Assembly: GCA_023544645.1 (NCBI GenBank)
Contig: JAMJFO010000027.1
Coordinates: forward strand, 1-40,917
DNA from: Desulfobulbaceae bacterium
GTDB taxonomy: Bacteria > Desulfobacterota > Desulfobulbia > Desulfobulbales > Desulfobulbaceae
DNA length: 40,917 nucleotides
Direction: 5' to 3'
Both the position numbers and the translations under genes were made by a program. Below, in pieces: positions 18,378 through 25,836 of the stretch; positions within the stretch are counted from its first letter, which is position 1; every line of letters begins with the position of its first letter. The notes beneath the pieces are model-generated. The model was not told the origin of the DNA and searched no databases. It saw nothing but the letters and a program-made list of their open reading frames with translations.

Positions 18378-19682
18378 TTACTCTGATTCAGCCTGAAAGC
18401 AGGCGTCTTGGCGCACCGTTTCCTCCAGCGTCCGGTCAAAATACGTTTTCATGCAGTTTATAGTGTTCATGGTCCCTGTGCGTTGAAAATCCATGTGCCG
18501 GCAGCCGCCGAAGCAGAGCGGCAGGTACGCGCACTCCCGGCATTCCTGGCGTTCCTGCCAGCGGCCGGGATGATAAACCTTGTTAGAAGCGGTAAAACCG
18601 CTCCACACGTTGCCTGCGGCATATGCCCCATGGCCGATCATGGCCACGCATTTGTCCAGGCTGCCGTCATGATTGATGACAAAGGCGTCTTCCATATCAA
18701 CCATGCAGGGGGAAGGGGATATTTTCGGGACCCGGTATCCGCGCTGCAGGACCTCCCTGCGGACCGCGATCGAGGCATCGGCCACCCAGGGCTCGTCCAC
18801 GGATAAACAGCCGCCGGTGAATTCCGGGTTGCTGTATCGGTCGGTGGTCTGCATGACCGGATGGAACTGGACATTGCTGAGGTTGTCCGGCGAGAGACCA
18901 TACCGGCTCAGGCTGTCGAGCAGTTCCGGTATGCGGGGAAAATTTTCCGAGGTGTAGTTGCCGCCGAATCCGATCCTGATCAGGTCGGCGCAGGCTGAAA
19001 TATTGGCGAGGATGGTCGCAAAGCTTGGCTTGCCTGAGGCAAAGGGCCGGAGACGGTTGTGCTCGTCGGCCGGCCCGTCCACGGTGACCTTGGCGGCATA
19101 CAGGCCCGCGGGAAGCAGTTCCGTCACTGCGTCCCGTGTCAGCAGCGAACCGTTGGTTACCAGGGAAAAATGGAAGACGCCGCCGCGCTCCTCGACAAAT
19201 TGTTTGAGCGGTGTGGCAATGTTTTTTATGGTCCCGGTGTAGAGCAGCGGCTCGCCGCCGTAGAAATCGAGGTTAAGCCGGTCCTTGCCCCGGGACGCAT
19301 ATCGCTGCTTCAGGAACGAGACCACCTGGTTGACGGTATCCTGCCCCATGGCCCGGCCGTCCTTCATGGACCCCTCGTAACAGTACCGGCAGGCAAAATT
19401 GCAGGCCAGGCCCGGGATGATCGAGACGTTGAGGCCGGTGTCCACCCGGTTCACCTCGTCCAGCAGGGTAAACACCTCCCGGCGCTCGGTTTCCGGATCA
19501 GCCGTCACCATGCCCAGCTTGGCCAGGGTTTCCGCGTACTCCTCGGGGATCACGCCCGATTGCAGGCGCCGGCAGTCTACCTCGGGCAGCAGGGCCATGG
19601 CGGAATTTTTTGTGCAAAACAGCAGCCGGTATTCAGGATCGGGTGGAAAGGAAAAAAATTTCAGGTAGCGGGACAGGTGCAT
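18378..19682 (-). CDS. Radical SAM/SPASM peptide maturase (geopeptide type)
   Basis: A 434-residue radical SAM enzyme with SPASM extension. The SAM-cluster motif is CNFACRYC (Cys 94, 98, 101) followed by YEGSMKDG; DFYGGEPLLY is the SAM-binding strand. The C-terminal SPASM cysteines appear as SPCMVDMEDAFVINHDGS, DKCVAMIGHG and CRECAYLPLCFGGCRH. The N-terminal 80 residues (SRYLKFFSFPPDPEYRLLFCTKNS) look like a peptide-binding RRE-like region. The pattern fits the family named geopeptide radical SAM maturases in TIGRFAMs, as I recall it. A 38-codon peptide gene lies upstream on the same strand and is the probable substrate. The ribosome site is poor, suggesting low expression relative to the peptide. 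The modification chemistry is unknown. Confidence 0.9.
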   Translation of the reverse strand: MHLSRYLKFFSFPPDPEYRLLFCTKNSAMALLPEVDCRRLQSGVIPEEYAETLAKLGMVTADPETERREVFTLLDEVNRVDTGLNVSIIPGLACNFACRYCYEGSMKDGRAMGQDTVNQVVSFLKQRYASRGKDRLNLDFYGGEPLLYTGTIKNIATPLKQFVEERGGVFHFSLVTNGSLLTRDAVTELLPAGLYAAKVTVDGPADEHNRLRPFASGKPSFATILANISACADLIRIGFGGNYTSENFPRIPELLDSLSRYGLSPDNLSNVQFHPVMQTTDRYSNPEFTGGCLSVDEPWVADASIAVRREVLQRGYRVPKISPSPCMVDMEDAFVINHDGSLDKCVAMIGHGAYAAGNVWSGFTASNKVYHPGRWQERQECRECAYLPLCFGGCRHMDFQRTGTMNTINCMKTYFDRTLEETVRQDACFQAESE

Positions 19683-19691
19683 GGGTTAGTC

Positions 19692-19739
19692 CGGCACGTT
19701 TTTCAGGTTGGTAACGTTCATCAAGTTTGTAACGTCGGT
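19692..19739. repeat. Imperfect 18-bp tandem repeat before the maturase gene
   Basis: On the minus strand, GACGTTACAAACTTGATG is followed by AACGTTACCAACCTGAAA and then AACGTGCC, giving two and a half 18-bp units ending just before the maturase start. If read in the open frame that runs through, the units encode DVTNLM/NVTNLK/NVPD. It is more likely a slippage repeat or RNA leader element than a gene. Confidence 0.5.
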
Positions 19740-19851
19740 AAAGGGTGATGGGGCTTGGTGCGTGCAACTTATTCTGCGATACTTTGGCCGCTCACCCGAA
19801 GTCTCTCTCCGGTGGCAGGCCTTATTTTGCTGGTGGGAGGGAAAGACAATG

Positions 19852-19876
19852 CAACCGGGGAGCGGGCCCCCGGTTG
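19852..19876 (-). terminator. Hairpin between precursor peptide and maturase
   Basis: CAACCGGGG (19852-19860) and CCCCGGTTG (19868-19876) form a perfect 9-bp GC-rich stem with a 7-nt loop, starting about 10 bp after the peptide stop codon. On the minus strand it is not followed by a U-run, so it is probably a leaky terminator or an RNA-stabilising 3' end that keeps precursor mRNA more abundant than maturase mRNA. On the plus strand it is followed by TTTT. Confidence 0.55.
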
Positions 19877-19885
19877 TTTTATGGT

Positions 19886-20002
19886 TCACCCGTCTCCTGT
19901 CTTGTAGCGGGTAGGGCCTGTTACACAGCATGCAGCAGTTGCGGCAATTTTTTTGACCTTGACCGGCTTGGCCAGGACAATGATTTTTTTCCCTTTTTTC
20001 AC
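19886..20002 (-). CDS. RiPP precursor peptide (geopeptide-like), 38 aa
   Basis: A very small gene: GTG start at 20002, 38 residues. A textbook AAGGAGG ribosome site (20009-20015) lies 6 bases upstream of the GTG, which fixes the start. The N-terminal half is a basic leader (MKKGKKIIVLAKPVKVKK); the C-terminal half is the likely core, IAATAACCVTGPTRYKTGDG, with two adjacent cysteines (25, 26), threonines and a tyrosine available for modification. It lies 203 bp upstream of the radical SAM/SPASM maturase on the same strand, with a stable hairpin between, and about 80 bp downstream of the predicted start of a sigma-54 promoter. Size, leader-core split and neighbour all indicate a ribosomally made, post-translationally modified peptide. 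No exporter or protease gene is adjacent. The final product is unknown. Confidence 0.8.
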   Translation of the reverse strand: MKKGKKIIVLAKPVKVKKIAATAACCVTGPTRYKTGDG

Positions 20003-20090
20003 AATGCGCCTCCTTGGTAACTGGTTGCATGCCTCGAAGAACGGACCTTGACGAACCTGCTTCGCAGCATGGTAAAGATAAAGATAGTTC

Positions 20091-20107
20091 TGCAAACAAC
20101 ATGCCAG
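20091..20107 (-). promoter_or_regulatory. Sigma-54 promoter of the precursor peptide gene
   Basis: On the minus strand CTGGCATGTTGTTTGCA matches the sigma-54 (RpoN) consensus YTGGCACGRNNNTTGCW at nearly every position, with GG and GC exactly 12 bp apart. Transcription would begin near 20080, giving a leader of about 78 nt. A palindrome ACAAATTTGT (20197-20206), about 120 bp upstream of that start, is at the right distance for an enhancer-binding activator. Confidence 0.8.
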
Positions 20108-20196
20108 TGACGGCAATACCCTGGATACAGGCCCAGCCGCAGGGCTTCAGGCAAAAAATGAACGAGCACGGGAAGCTGTTTTGCGGCTGGAGAATG

Positions 20197-20206
20197 ACAA
20201 ATTTGT
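20197..20206. promoter_or_regulatory. Candidate enhancer palindrome upstream of the sigma-54 promoter
   Basis: ACAAATTTGT is a perfect 10-bp palindrome; part of it (ATTTGTTC) recurs at 20270-20277, 69 bp away. The position, around -120, suits a bacterial enhancer-binding protein. No protein assignment is possible. Confidence 0.3.
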
Positions 20207-20228
20207 TCTCGGAATGTCAAAACCGTAT

Positions 20229-20255
20229 CCGGACTGACAAAGTGTGTCGGTCCGG
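20229..20255 (-). terminator. Terminator of the TonB receptor gene
   Basis: The arms CCGGACTGACA (20229-20239) and TGTCGGTCCGG (20245-20255) pair over 10 of 11 positions with a 5-nt loop, starting 21 bp after the receptor stop codon. On the minus strand the stem is followed by ATACGGTTTTGAC, a short T-run. This separates the receptor transcript from the peptide operon. Confidence 0.6.
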
Positions 20256-20275
20256 GTACAGGGAAAATGATTTGT

Positions 20276-22177
20276 TCAGAACTTGAAGCGCAGGCCGGCT
20301 TCGAGCCAGCGTGGGGCATTGGGGAAAACGAACTGGATGTACTGATCTTGCGCAAAGATGTTGTGCAGGGCGGCAAAGATCTCGCCCTGCACCCCGGCAG
20401 GAGCCATGAACCGGTAGCCGCCCACTGCGTCCCAGAGAAATGTTCCAACCTCCCCTTCATACATTGTCGCACCTGTTACCCCTTGTTTGGATCCGTCATC
20501 AAGCCAGGCATAATGACCAAAGAGCTGAAACCTCCACCTGGAGTCGTCATACTGGAGGAGCACGTTGGCGGTGTACATGGCCTGGTCCTCCCCGTGCTCC
20601 GGCTTCATCCGCACATACATGCCGCCGGCGCCGGCGGAAAAGTTATGGAAGGTGCCGCTCCGCACTTCCAGTTCCAGGCCCTGGCGCTCAAAGTCCTCGC
20701 CGTTGATGATGGCCCGGGTGTCCGGGTCGTGGGTCCAGACATCGGTGGTCCGATGGTCGAAGAGGCTTGCCTTGAGCCGGGCAAAGGGTAGAGCAGCGGT
20801 CTCGATCCCTGCCTGGTAGGACCAGATGGTTTCCGATTCCAGGTTGGGGTTGATGATATCAAAATAGGGGTCTCCCTGCTTTAGGGTTGGATAGGGTCTG
20901 CGGAAGCCGCGGCCGACGCTGCCCCGCAGCAGGGTGTCGTCGCTGATCTGATAGGTCAGGCCCAGGCTCGGGCTGAGGATGTCATCATCGATGGACAGAT
21001 GATCATACCGCAGGCCCGGGGTGATGGTCAGCCGGTCCAGGCGGATGGTGTCGTTGACATAGAAGGCCCAGACCTCCTCAGAGAGGGTGGGGGCGGTATA
21101 CGGGGCCAGCAGGTCAAAAGTGGTGTTTTCCCTGCGCTCAATCTCCGCGCCCAGGACCATGGTCTGCCAGTCTCCGTTCCAGACCAGGCGGCCGCTGGCG
21201 CTGGTGGATTTGCCCTCGTATTCCAGGATGTTGTACGGTTCGCCGGTGGATATCCACTGCCAGTTGTCGGTTAAGGTGTCTTCCAGCCGTTTCGCGGCCA
21301 GGTTCAGGGTAAGGTTCTCGGCCAGGGGAGCGGTAAAGTCAAGGGTTGCGTAAAAGACCCGGTCATTAAATTCACCCTGATCGTCGTATTCAGACAGATA
21401 CAGATATTTGTAATCCGGCCGGCTGTAACCCATGGTGCCTTGCAGTTCCATGTCTCGCGGCAGGGGCAGGCTGAGCTTGCCGTAGAAACTCTGGTTGTCG
21501 AAAAAGCGGGTGTCCCTGATCCCGTTCGATTCCTGGCGGCCGGCATAGAGGTAGTAGCCCACCGGCCCGGCAAGGCCTGCCGCGTCAACCCGCAGGTCCG
21601 AGGTGGAGTGTTCCCCGTAGGTGCCGGAAAGGGTGCCTACGGGTTTGGCTGTATTGCCGGTCTCCTTGGTGATGATATTCACCACTCCGCCCAGGGATGA
21701 ACCCCAGGTGGAGGAGGCCGGGCCCTTGATCACCTCGATGCGCTTAATGATCTGCACCGGGATGGTATTGGTCTCCGGATAATCGTAACTCACATAGCCC
21801 CAGCGCATCCCGTCCAGGAGCACCAGGACATGGTCGAAGCCGGAGCCCTGGATGTGGATTGACGACCTGTTGCCGAAGTCCATGGTGCTGCCGTCCACAA
21901 AGAGGCCGGTGACCCGGTTGAGCACTTCCGCCACGGTATGGGCGTTCATGGCCTCGATCTCCTCGGCGGTGATGATGGTAACGTTCTCGGCCACCTGATT
22001 GATGGGCTTTGGGTTTCTGGTGGCGCTCTCGACCAGCTGGTCGGCTCCCAGGTACAGGCCGAGTTCGTCCATTTCCGCAAGCAGCGGGTCGGAATCCTCA
22101 TCAGCGGCCGCAACAACCAGGGCCGGAAACAGGGTCAGGCAGCAGGCGGCAAACATAATGCCATTGGTTTTTTTCAT
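20276..22177 (-). CDS. TonB-dependent outer-membrane receptor
   Basis: A 633-residue receptor. A signal peptide (MKKTNGIMFAACCLTLFPALVVAAA) is followed by a TonB-box-like LVESATRNPKPI and a complete plug domain: VAENVTIITAEEIEAMNAHT, VLNRVTGLFVDG, VLVLLDGMRWG, IIKRIEVIKGPASSTWGSSLGGVVNIITK. The rest is a 22-stranded-type barrel ending WLEAGLRFKF with the aromatic C-terminal residue typical of outer-membrane proteins. The size and plug resemble cobalamin/siderophore (BtuB/CirA) receptors; the substrate is unknown. AGGGAA precedes the ATG, and an untranslated-leader hairpin (AATGAGG/CTCATT) lies at about 22198-22217. It is divergent from a periplasmic binding protein and a histidine kinase, which may sense the same ligand. 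Confidence 0.94.
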   Translation of the reverse strand: MKKTNGIMFAACCLTLFPALVVAAADEDSDPLLAEMDELGLYLGADQLVESATRNPKPINQVAENVTIITAEEIEAMNAHTVAEVLNRVTGLFVDGSTMDFGNRSSIHIQGSGFDHVLVLLDGMRWGYVSYDYPETNTIPVQIIKRIEVIKGPASSTWGSSLGGVVNIITKETGNTAKPVGTLSGTYGEHSTSDLRVDAAGLAGPVGYYLYAGRQESNGIRDTRFFDNQSFYGKLSLPLPRDMELQGTMGYSRPDYKYLYLSEYDDQGEFNDRVFYATLDFTAPLAENLTLNLAAKRLEDTLTDNWQWISTGEPYNILEYEGKSTSASGRLVWNGDWQTMVLGAEIERRENTTFDLLAPYTAPTLSEEVWAFYVNDTIRLDRLTITPGLRYDHLSIDDDILSPSLGLTYQISDDTLLRGSVGRGFRRPYPTLKQGDPYFDIINPNLESETIWSYQAGIETAALPFARLKASLFDHRTTDVWTHDPDTRAIINGEDFERQGLELEVRSGTFHNFSAGAGGMYVRMKPEHGEDQAMYTANVLLQYDDSRWRFQLFGHYAWLDDGSKQGVTGATMYEGEVGTFLWDAVGGYRFMAPAGVQGEIFAALHNIFAQDQYIQFVFPNAPRWLEAGLRFKF

Positions 22178-22300
22178 GGTTCCCTAATGTCCTTTCCAAT
22201 GAGGGCGCGGCCTCATTTTTGTCATTGCAACATGGTAATAAAAAAACGAAAGCATCATCGATGAACAACGCACACGGATGACTGAAATCGAATGTTTACA

Positions 22301-22329
22301 TTGAAGTTTGGTATTTGCCAACGTAAAAT
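22301..22329 (+). promoter_or_regulatory. Candidate sigma-70 promoter of the binding protein/kinase operon
   Basis: TTGAAG (22301-22306) and TAAAAT (22324-22329) are separated by exactly 17 bp, about 36 bp before the ATG at 22366. The spacer contains TTGGTATTTGCCAA, an outer TTGG/CCAA dyad that could bind a regulator. Confidence 0.45.
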
Positions 22330-22365
22330 ACAAGTATCTGATAGTGAATTTTTCATAAAATTTCA

Positions 22366-23304
22366 ATGAATAGACCCCTTTTTTTGAGAATAATTCCCTG
22401 GGCGGTGATCATCCTGTTCTGCATGCAGCCGGCGCAGGGCTGGGGGGGTGAGGTGGTGGTTGTCCAGAGCGCTGGGCTGGCGCCCTACAATGAGGCCCTG
22501 CGAGGTTTTGCACACACTTTGACAAAAGACGTGCCAACCAGCGGGCCAAAATCCATCCAGGCCCACACCACAACCTCTTATATCCTTTCCGAAGTTGAAA
22601 GCCCGGTCCAGCTTCGTCAAACCCTGAGCAGGCAGCGTCCCGATCTTCTTCTGGCCATCGGCAGCAGCAGCCTTTCACTGGTCAAGGATCTGGCCGATAT
22701 ACCGATACTCTATCTCATGGTCCCGTACCCTGAATTGGTGATCGAGTCGCAGGACAATATCACCGGAATAAATATGACCATTCCGCCCTCCAGGCAGTTG
22801 GAGGCCCTTGTTCGCGTCATGCCCCAAACAGGTACGGTGGGTCTGCTGTATGATCCGGAGCGGACCGGGGCGCTGGTCCAGGAGGCGCACCAATACGCGG
22901 CGCAGCAAAACATCTCCCTTCTTGCCCTGCCGGTGGAAAACAGCAGTGAAGTTCCCAGCAGGCTTGCCAGGCTGTCAGGCAGGGCCGACTGGTTATGGAT
23001 GCTGCCGGACCGCACGGTGCTTACCCCCCAGACTATTGATCATATTTTTTTGTTCTCCCTTGAAAACAGGATCCCCATTCTCACCTTTTCGGATAAATAT
23101 TTAGACATGGGGGCGGTGCTTTCGGTGTCCCTGGACTTTTTTGACATGGGAAAACAGGCGGGGGAGATGGCGCTGAAGGTCATGGGCAGTTCGGGGATTG
23201 CAGATATCCCTCCGCAACCGGCGCGCAACGTTATTGTAAATACCAATAAAAAGGCGGCACAGATGCTGGGTATTGTTCTTGAGAATCAGGACGGCCCTGA
23301 ATAA
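22366..23304 (+). CDS. Periplasmic ABC-type substrate-binding protein (PF04392-like)
   Basis: A 312-residue exported protein. After a signal peptide ending near PAQG-WGGEV, the two-lobed periplasmic fold is suggested by VVVVQSAGLAPYNEALRGF, RQRPDLLLAIGSSSLSLVKDLADIPILYLMV, TGTVGLLYDPERTGALVQEA and GAVLSVSLDFFDMGKQAGEMA, the pattern of the ABC_sub_bind (PF04392) family. There is no permease or ATPase gene beside it; instead a membrane histidine kinase begins 4 bp after its stop. It is therefore more likely a periplasmic ligand receptor for that kinase than part of a transporter. The TonB receptor is transcribed divergently. No ribosome site stands out. The ligand is unknown. Confidence 0.85.
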   Translation: MNRPLFLRIIPWAVIILFCMQPAQGWGGEVVVVQSAGLAPYNEALRGFAHTLTKDVPTSGPKSIQAHTTTSYILSEVESPVQLRQTLSRQRPDLLLAIGSSSLSLVKDLADIPILYLMVPYPELVIESQDNITGINMTIPPSRQLEALVRVMPQTGTVGLLYDPERTGALVQEAHQYAAQQNISLLALPVENSSEVPSRLARLSGRADWLWMLPDRTVLTPQTIDHIFLFSLENRIPILTFSDKYLDMGAVLSVSLDFFDMGKQAGEMALKVMGSSGIADIPPQPARNVIVNTNKKAAQMLGIVLENQDGPE

Positions 23305-23308
23305 CCGT

Positions 23309-25303
23309 ATGGGAAAGGATGATGCACAAGGTATGAATTTTCGATCAGTTATACGGATAAACAAAAGTTTCAGCGCCAGGGTCTTCATCTATCTGTCCGG
23401 AGCAATGATCATCCTGGTCTCCACCTTTACTTTTTTTTATCTGCATAAGCAGCAGGAGTATCTTGAGTTTGAAATGATCAAGGATGGCCGGATCCTGGCT
23501 GAAATTTCGGCCAACAGCTCCAGGCTGGGAATTTTTGCCCAGGACCGGAAAATCATTTCAAACTCGCTGAAGACCGTCGTCAATGTTGAGGGGGTGGCCG
23601 GCGCCTGCGCCTATGATGTGGAAGGGCGACTCCTGCACTGTGATACCGTGCCCGGATGGCAACCCGAGGATATCTGCTTCAAGGGCAATTCCATACCCGT
23701 GAATTTTTTACCCCGGCTCCAGAATGAATCCGGGGTGATGCATATTGAAAACGAAAAATCATTTGATTTCTGGAGCCCGGTTTTGTCCAGGCCGCCGGCA
23801 TATACGGAGGAGATGCTCTATTATGATATTGAAGATAGTGGTCATCCCGGCAGGATGCACATCATCGGTTTTGTCGGCGTTGTTATGGATAAAGCTCCGC
23901 TCCAGAGGGCTATCCGCGAAATACTGATCAAAAATCTCCTGCTGCTTCTTTTCTTCCTGGCCATGGGCTGTGTGGCAACGTATTACATCGTCCGGGGCGT
24001 TTCCAGGCCCATCGCCGAGCTGGTGGAAGACATCAAGTCCGGACCCCATGCTCATGACCTGCGTCTGGCCGGCAGCAACGATGAGCTGGGGCTGCTGTCC
24101 TCCACCTACAGCGACATGATCGAATCACTGAGCAATTCCTTCCAGACCATAAGTGACCTGAAGGAAGGTCTTGAGGTCAAGGTGCGGGAACTGGAATCGG
24201 AAATAACCAAACGGAAGCGAATCGAAAACGACCTTCGGGAGAGTGAGGAAAAATTCCGCAGTATCTCAGAAGGCATTGCCGATGGCGTGGCCATCATCGT
24301 CAACGGGAAGTTTGCGTGGTATAACAGGGCGTTTTGCGCCATTTTCGGCTTCAGGCACGAAGATCTGCATGATCTTGCTGCTGAAATGTTGCTGCCGCAG
24401 GCAGACCAGATGCAGGCGCACCTGTCGGGCAGGGAAGTCTTTGTACGTTATCTTGTTGAAGCAAAAAAGCAGAATGGTTCCCCGATACTCCTTGAGGTCA
24501 ACGCGCAAAAAATTATCTATGAAGGTCAGGGGGGCATCCAGATTATCCTGCGCGATATCACCGAATCGGCGGCGGCGGAACAGAAGAGGAAGGAGCTGGA
24601 GGTCAAATCGCTTGGCCAGTCAAAGCTGGCCTCGCTGGGCAAGATCGCCACCAGTGTGGCCCATGAAATCAACCAGCCGCTCTCCTATATTAAAATCGCC
24701 AATGAAGCCATATTGCGGGACATTAAAAATCAACGGCTGGACCCGGAGGAAATGAAAGAGTCCTGCCGGGAATCCCTGCGTCAGATTGACAGGATCACCT
24801 TTATCACCAACCATCTCCGCACCTATGGACGGGCAGACACCTCACTGTTCGCCGAGATCCGGCTGCCTGATGTGCTCGCCAACAGCCTGACCCTTATGGG
24901 CGAAAGCCTGCGGCTTGCCGATATAGAGCTGGTGCGGGAGCTTGACGATGATCTGCCGCCGGTGACCGGCAATGGCGTCAAGCTTGAACAGGTGCTGATC
25001 AACCTGTTTCAGAACAGCATGGACGCATTGACCGGCTGCCCGGAGAAAAAAATCAAGATAACCATGCGGCCGGCCGGCGATATGGCGGAAATAGTGTTCG
25101 CCGACACCGGGCCCGGCATTCCGCCCGATGTGATTGAACACATATTTGAACCCTTCTTTACGACAAAAATCCTGGAAGAACGGAGCGGACTGGGGCTGGG
25201 GATCATCAACAGTATTGTCAGGGAGCACCACGGCACGATCCGGTACAGTCCGGAGGAGGGATGGGGCGCGCGCTTTCTGATCTCCCTGCCCATCCGGGCA
25301 TGA
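23309..25303 (+). CDS. Membrane sensor histidine kinase with HAMP and PAS
   Basis: About 664 residues: one membrane helix (FIYLSGAMIILVSTFTFFYL, about residues 26-46), a periplasmic domain of about 160 residues with a cysteine pair, a second helix (LLLLLFFLAMGCVATYYIV), HAMP (SRPIAELVEDI), a coiled coil, PAS, then HisKA with phospho-acceptor His 452 in SVAHEINQPLSYIK and a HATPase_c domain (N-box LINLFQNSMDAL, G-boxes ADTGPGIP and GLGLGI). ATG 23309 is chosen over a further upstream frame that lies inside the binding-protein gene; ATG 23333 is a second option. It is immediately downstream of the periplasmic binding protein, its likely input. No response regulator adjoins it, so the output partner is unknown. 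Confidence 0.92.
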   Translation: MGKDDAQGMNFRSVIRINKSFSARVFIYLSGAMIILVSTFTFFYLHKQQEYLEFEMIKDGRILAEISANSSRLGIFAQDRKIISNSLKTVVNVEGVAGACAYDVEGRLLHCDTVPGWQPEDICFKGNSIPVNFLPRLQNESGVMHIENEKSFDFWSPVLSRPPAYTEEMLYYDIEDSGHPGRMHIIGFVGVVMDKAPLQRAIREILIKNLLLLLFFLAMGCVATYYIVRGVSRPIAELVEDIKSGPHAHDLRLAGSNDELGLLSSTYSDMIESLSNSFQTISDLKEGLEVKVRELESEITKRKRIENDLRESEEKFRSISEGIADGVAIIVNGKFAWYNRAFCAIFGFRHEDLHDLAAEMLLPQADQMQAHLSGREVFVRYLVEAKKQNGSPILLEVNAQKIIYEGQGGIQIILRDITESAAAEQKRKELEVKSLGQSKLASLGKIATSVAHEINQPLSYIKIANEAILRDIKNQRLDPEEMKESCRESLRQIDRITFITNHLRTYGRADTSLFAEIRLPDVLANSLTLMGESLRLADIELVRELDDDLPPVTGNGVKLEQVLINLFQNSMDALTGCPEKKIKITMRPAGDMAEIVFADTGPGIPPDVIEHIFEPFFTTKILEERSGLGLGIINSIVREHHGTIRYSPEEGWGARFLISLPIRA

Positions 25304-25383
25304 ACGGTTCATAGTGTTTACCTGCCTGCGATTTTCCCGCGGAGTTGAGGAGATTTATTTCCATCTGAGAAGCGGTGACTGGT

Positions 25384-25836
25384 TCAAACCTCATGCATGG
25401 AAACAAACTTCAACGCATGGGTTGTGCATTTGGTCACGCAGGCCGGCTTGAGTCCGGAATCAACGCGGTCCTTGCAATAGTCACATTTCACCGCCTTGTT
25501 CGCCTGGTGATCGTATTGAGGTATTCCCCAGGGACAGGCGCCGGCGCAGGCCATGCAGCCGATACAGGTCTCCATGTCCACAAAAACGATGCCGTCCTCT
25601 CTTTTCTGCATCGCGCCGGTCGGGCAGACCGGCACACAGAACGGATCTTCGCAATGGTAGCAGGACCGGAACTTGAATTCCGTCTTGGGGACGCCCCGGA
25701 CGGATTTCAGCGTCTCGTGGCTGATTTCGCAGAGAATCGGCCCCACCGGCAGTTCCTTGTTCACTTTGCAGTGTATCTCGCACCCGTGGCATCCAATGCA
25801 GCGTTTGCTGTTCAAATATAAGGTGTATTTGTTCAT
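25384..25836 (-). CDS. Four-cluster ferredoxin subunit (DmsB/HycB-like)
   Basis: A 150-residue iron-sulfur protein with sixteen cysteines in the classical order for four [4Fe-4S] clusters: CIGCHGCEIHC (13-23), CYHCEDPFCVPVC (59-71), CIGCMACAGAC (90-100) and CDYCKDR plus CVTKC at the end. It is the electron-transfer partner of the molybdopterin enzyme just upstream; the genes overlap by four bases (ATGA), so expression is coupled. It has no signal peptide and no membrane anchor, so the complex should be cytoplasmic or attach to an unlinked partner. Confidence 0.94.
   Translation of the reverse strand: MNKYTLYLNSKRCIGCHGCEIHCKVNKELPVGPILCEISHETLKSVRGVPKTEFKFRSCYHCEDPFCVPVCPTGAMQKREDGIVFVDMETCIGCMACAGACPWGIPQYDHQANKAVKCDYCKDRVDSGLKPACVTKCTTHALKFVSMHEV

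Noticed and set aside
19686-20102. 138-codon minus-strand frame covering the precursor peptide region in another frame
   Set aside because: Its translation is cysteine/arginine-rich and low in structure, has no ribosome site, and overlaps the well-supported 38-codon peptide and its terminator; only the tandem repeat at its end is real structure.
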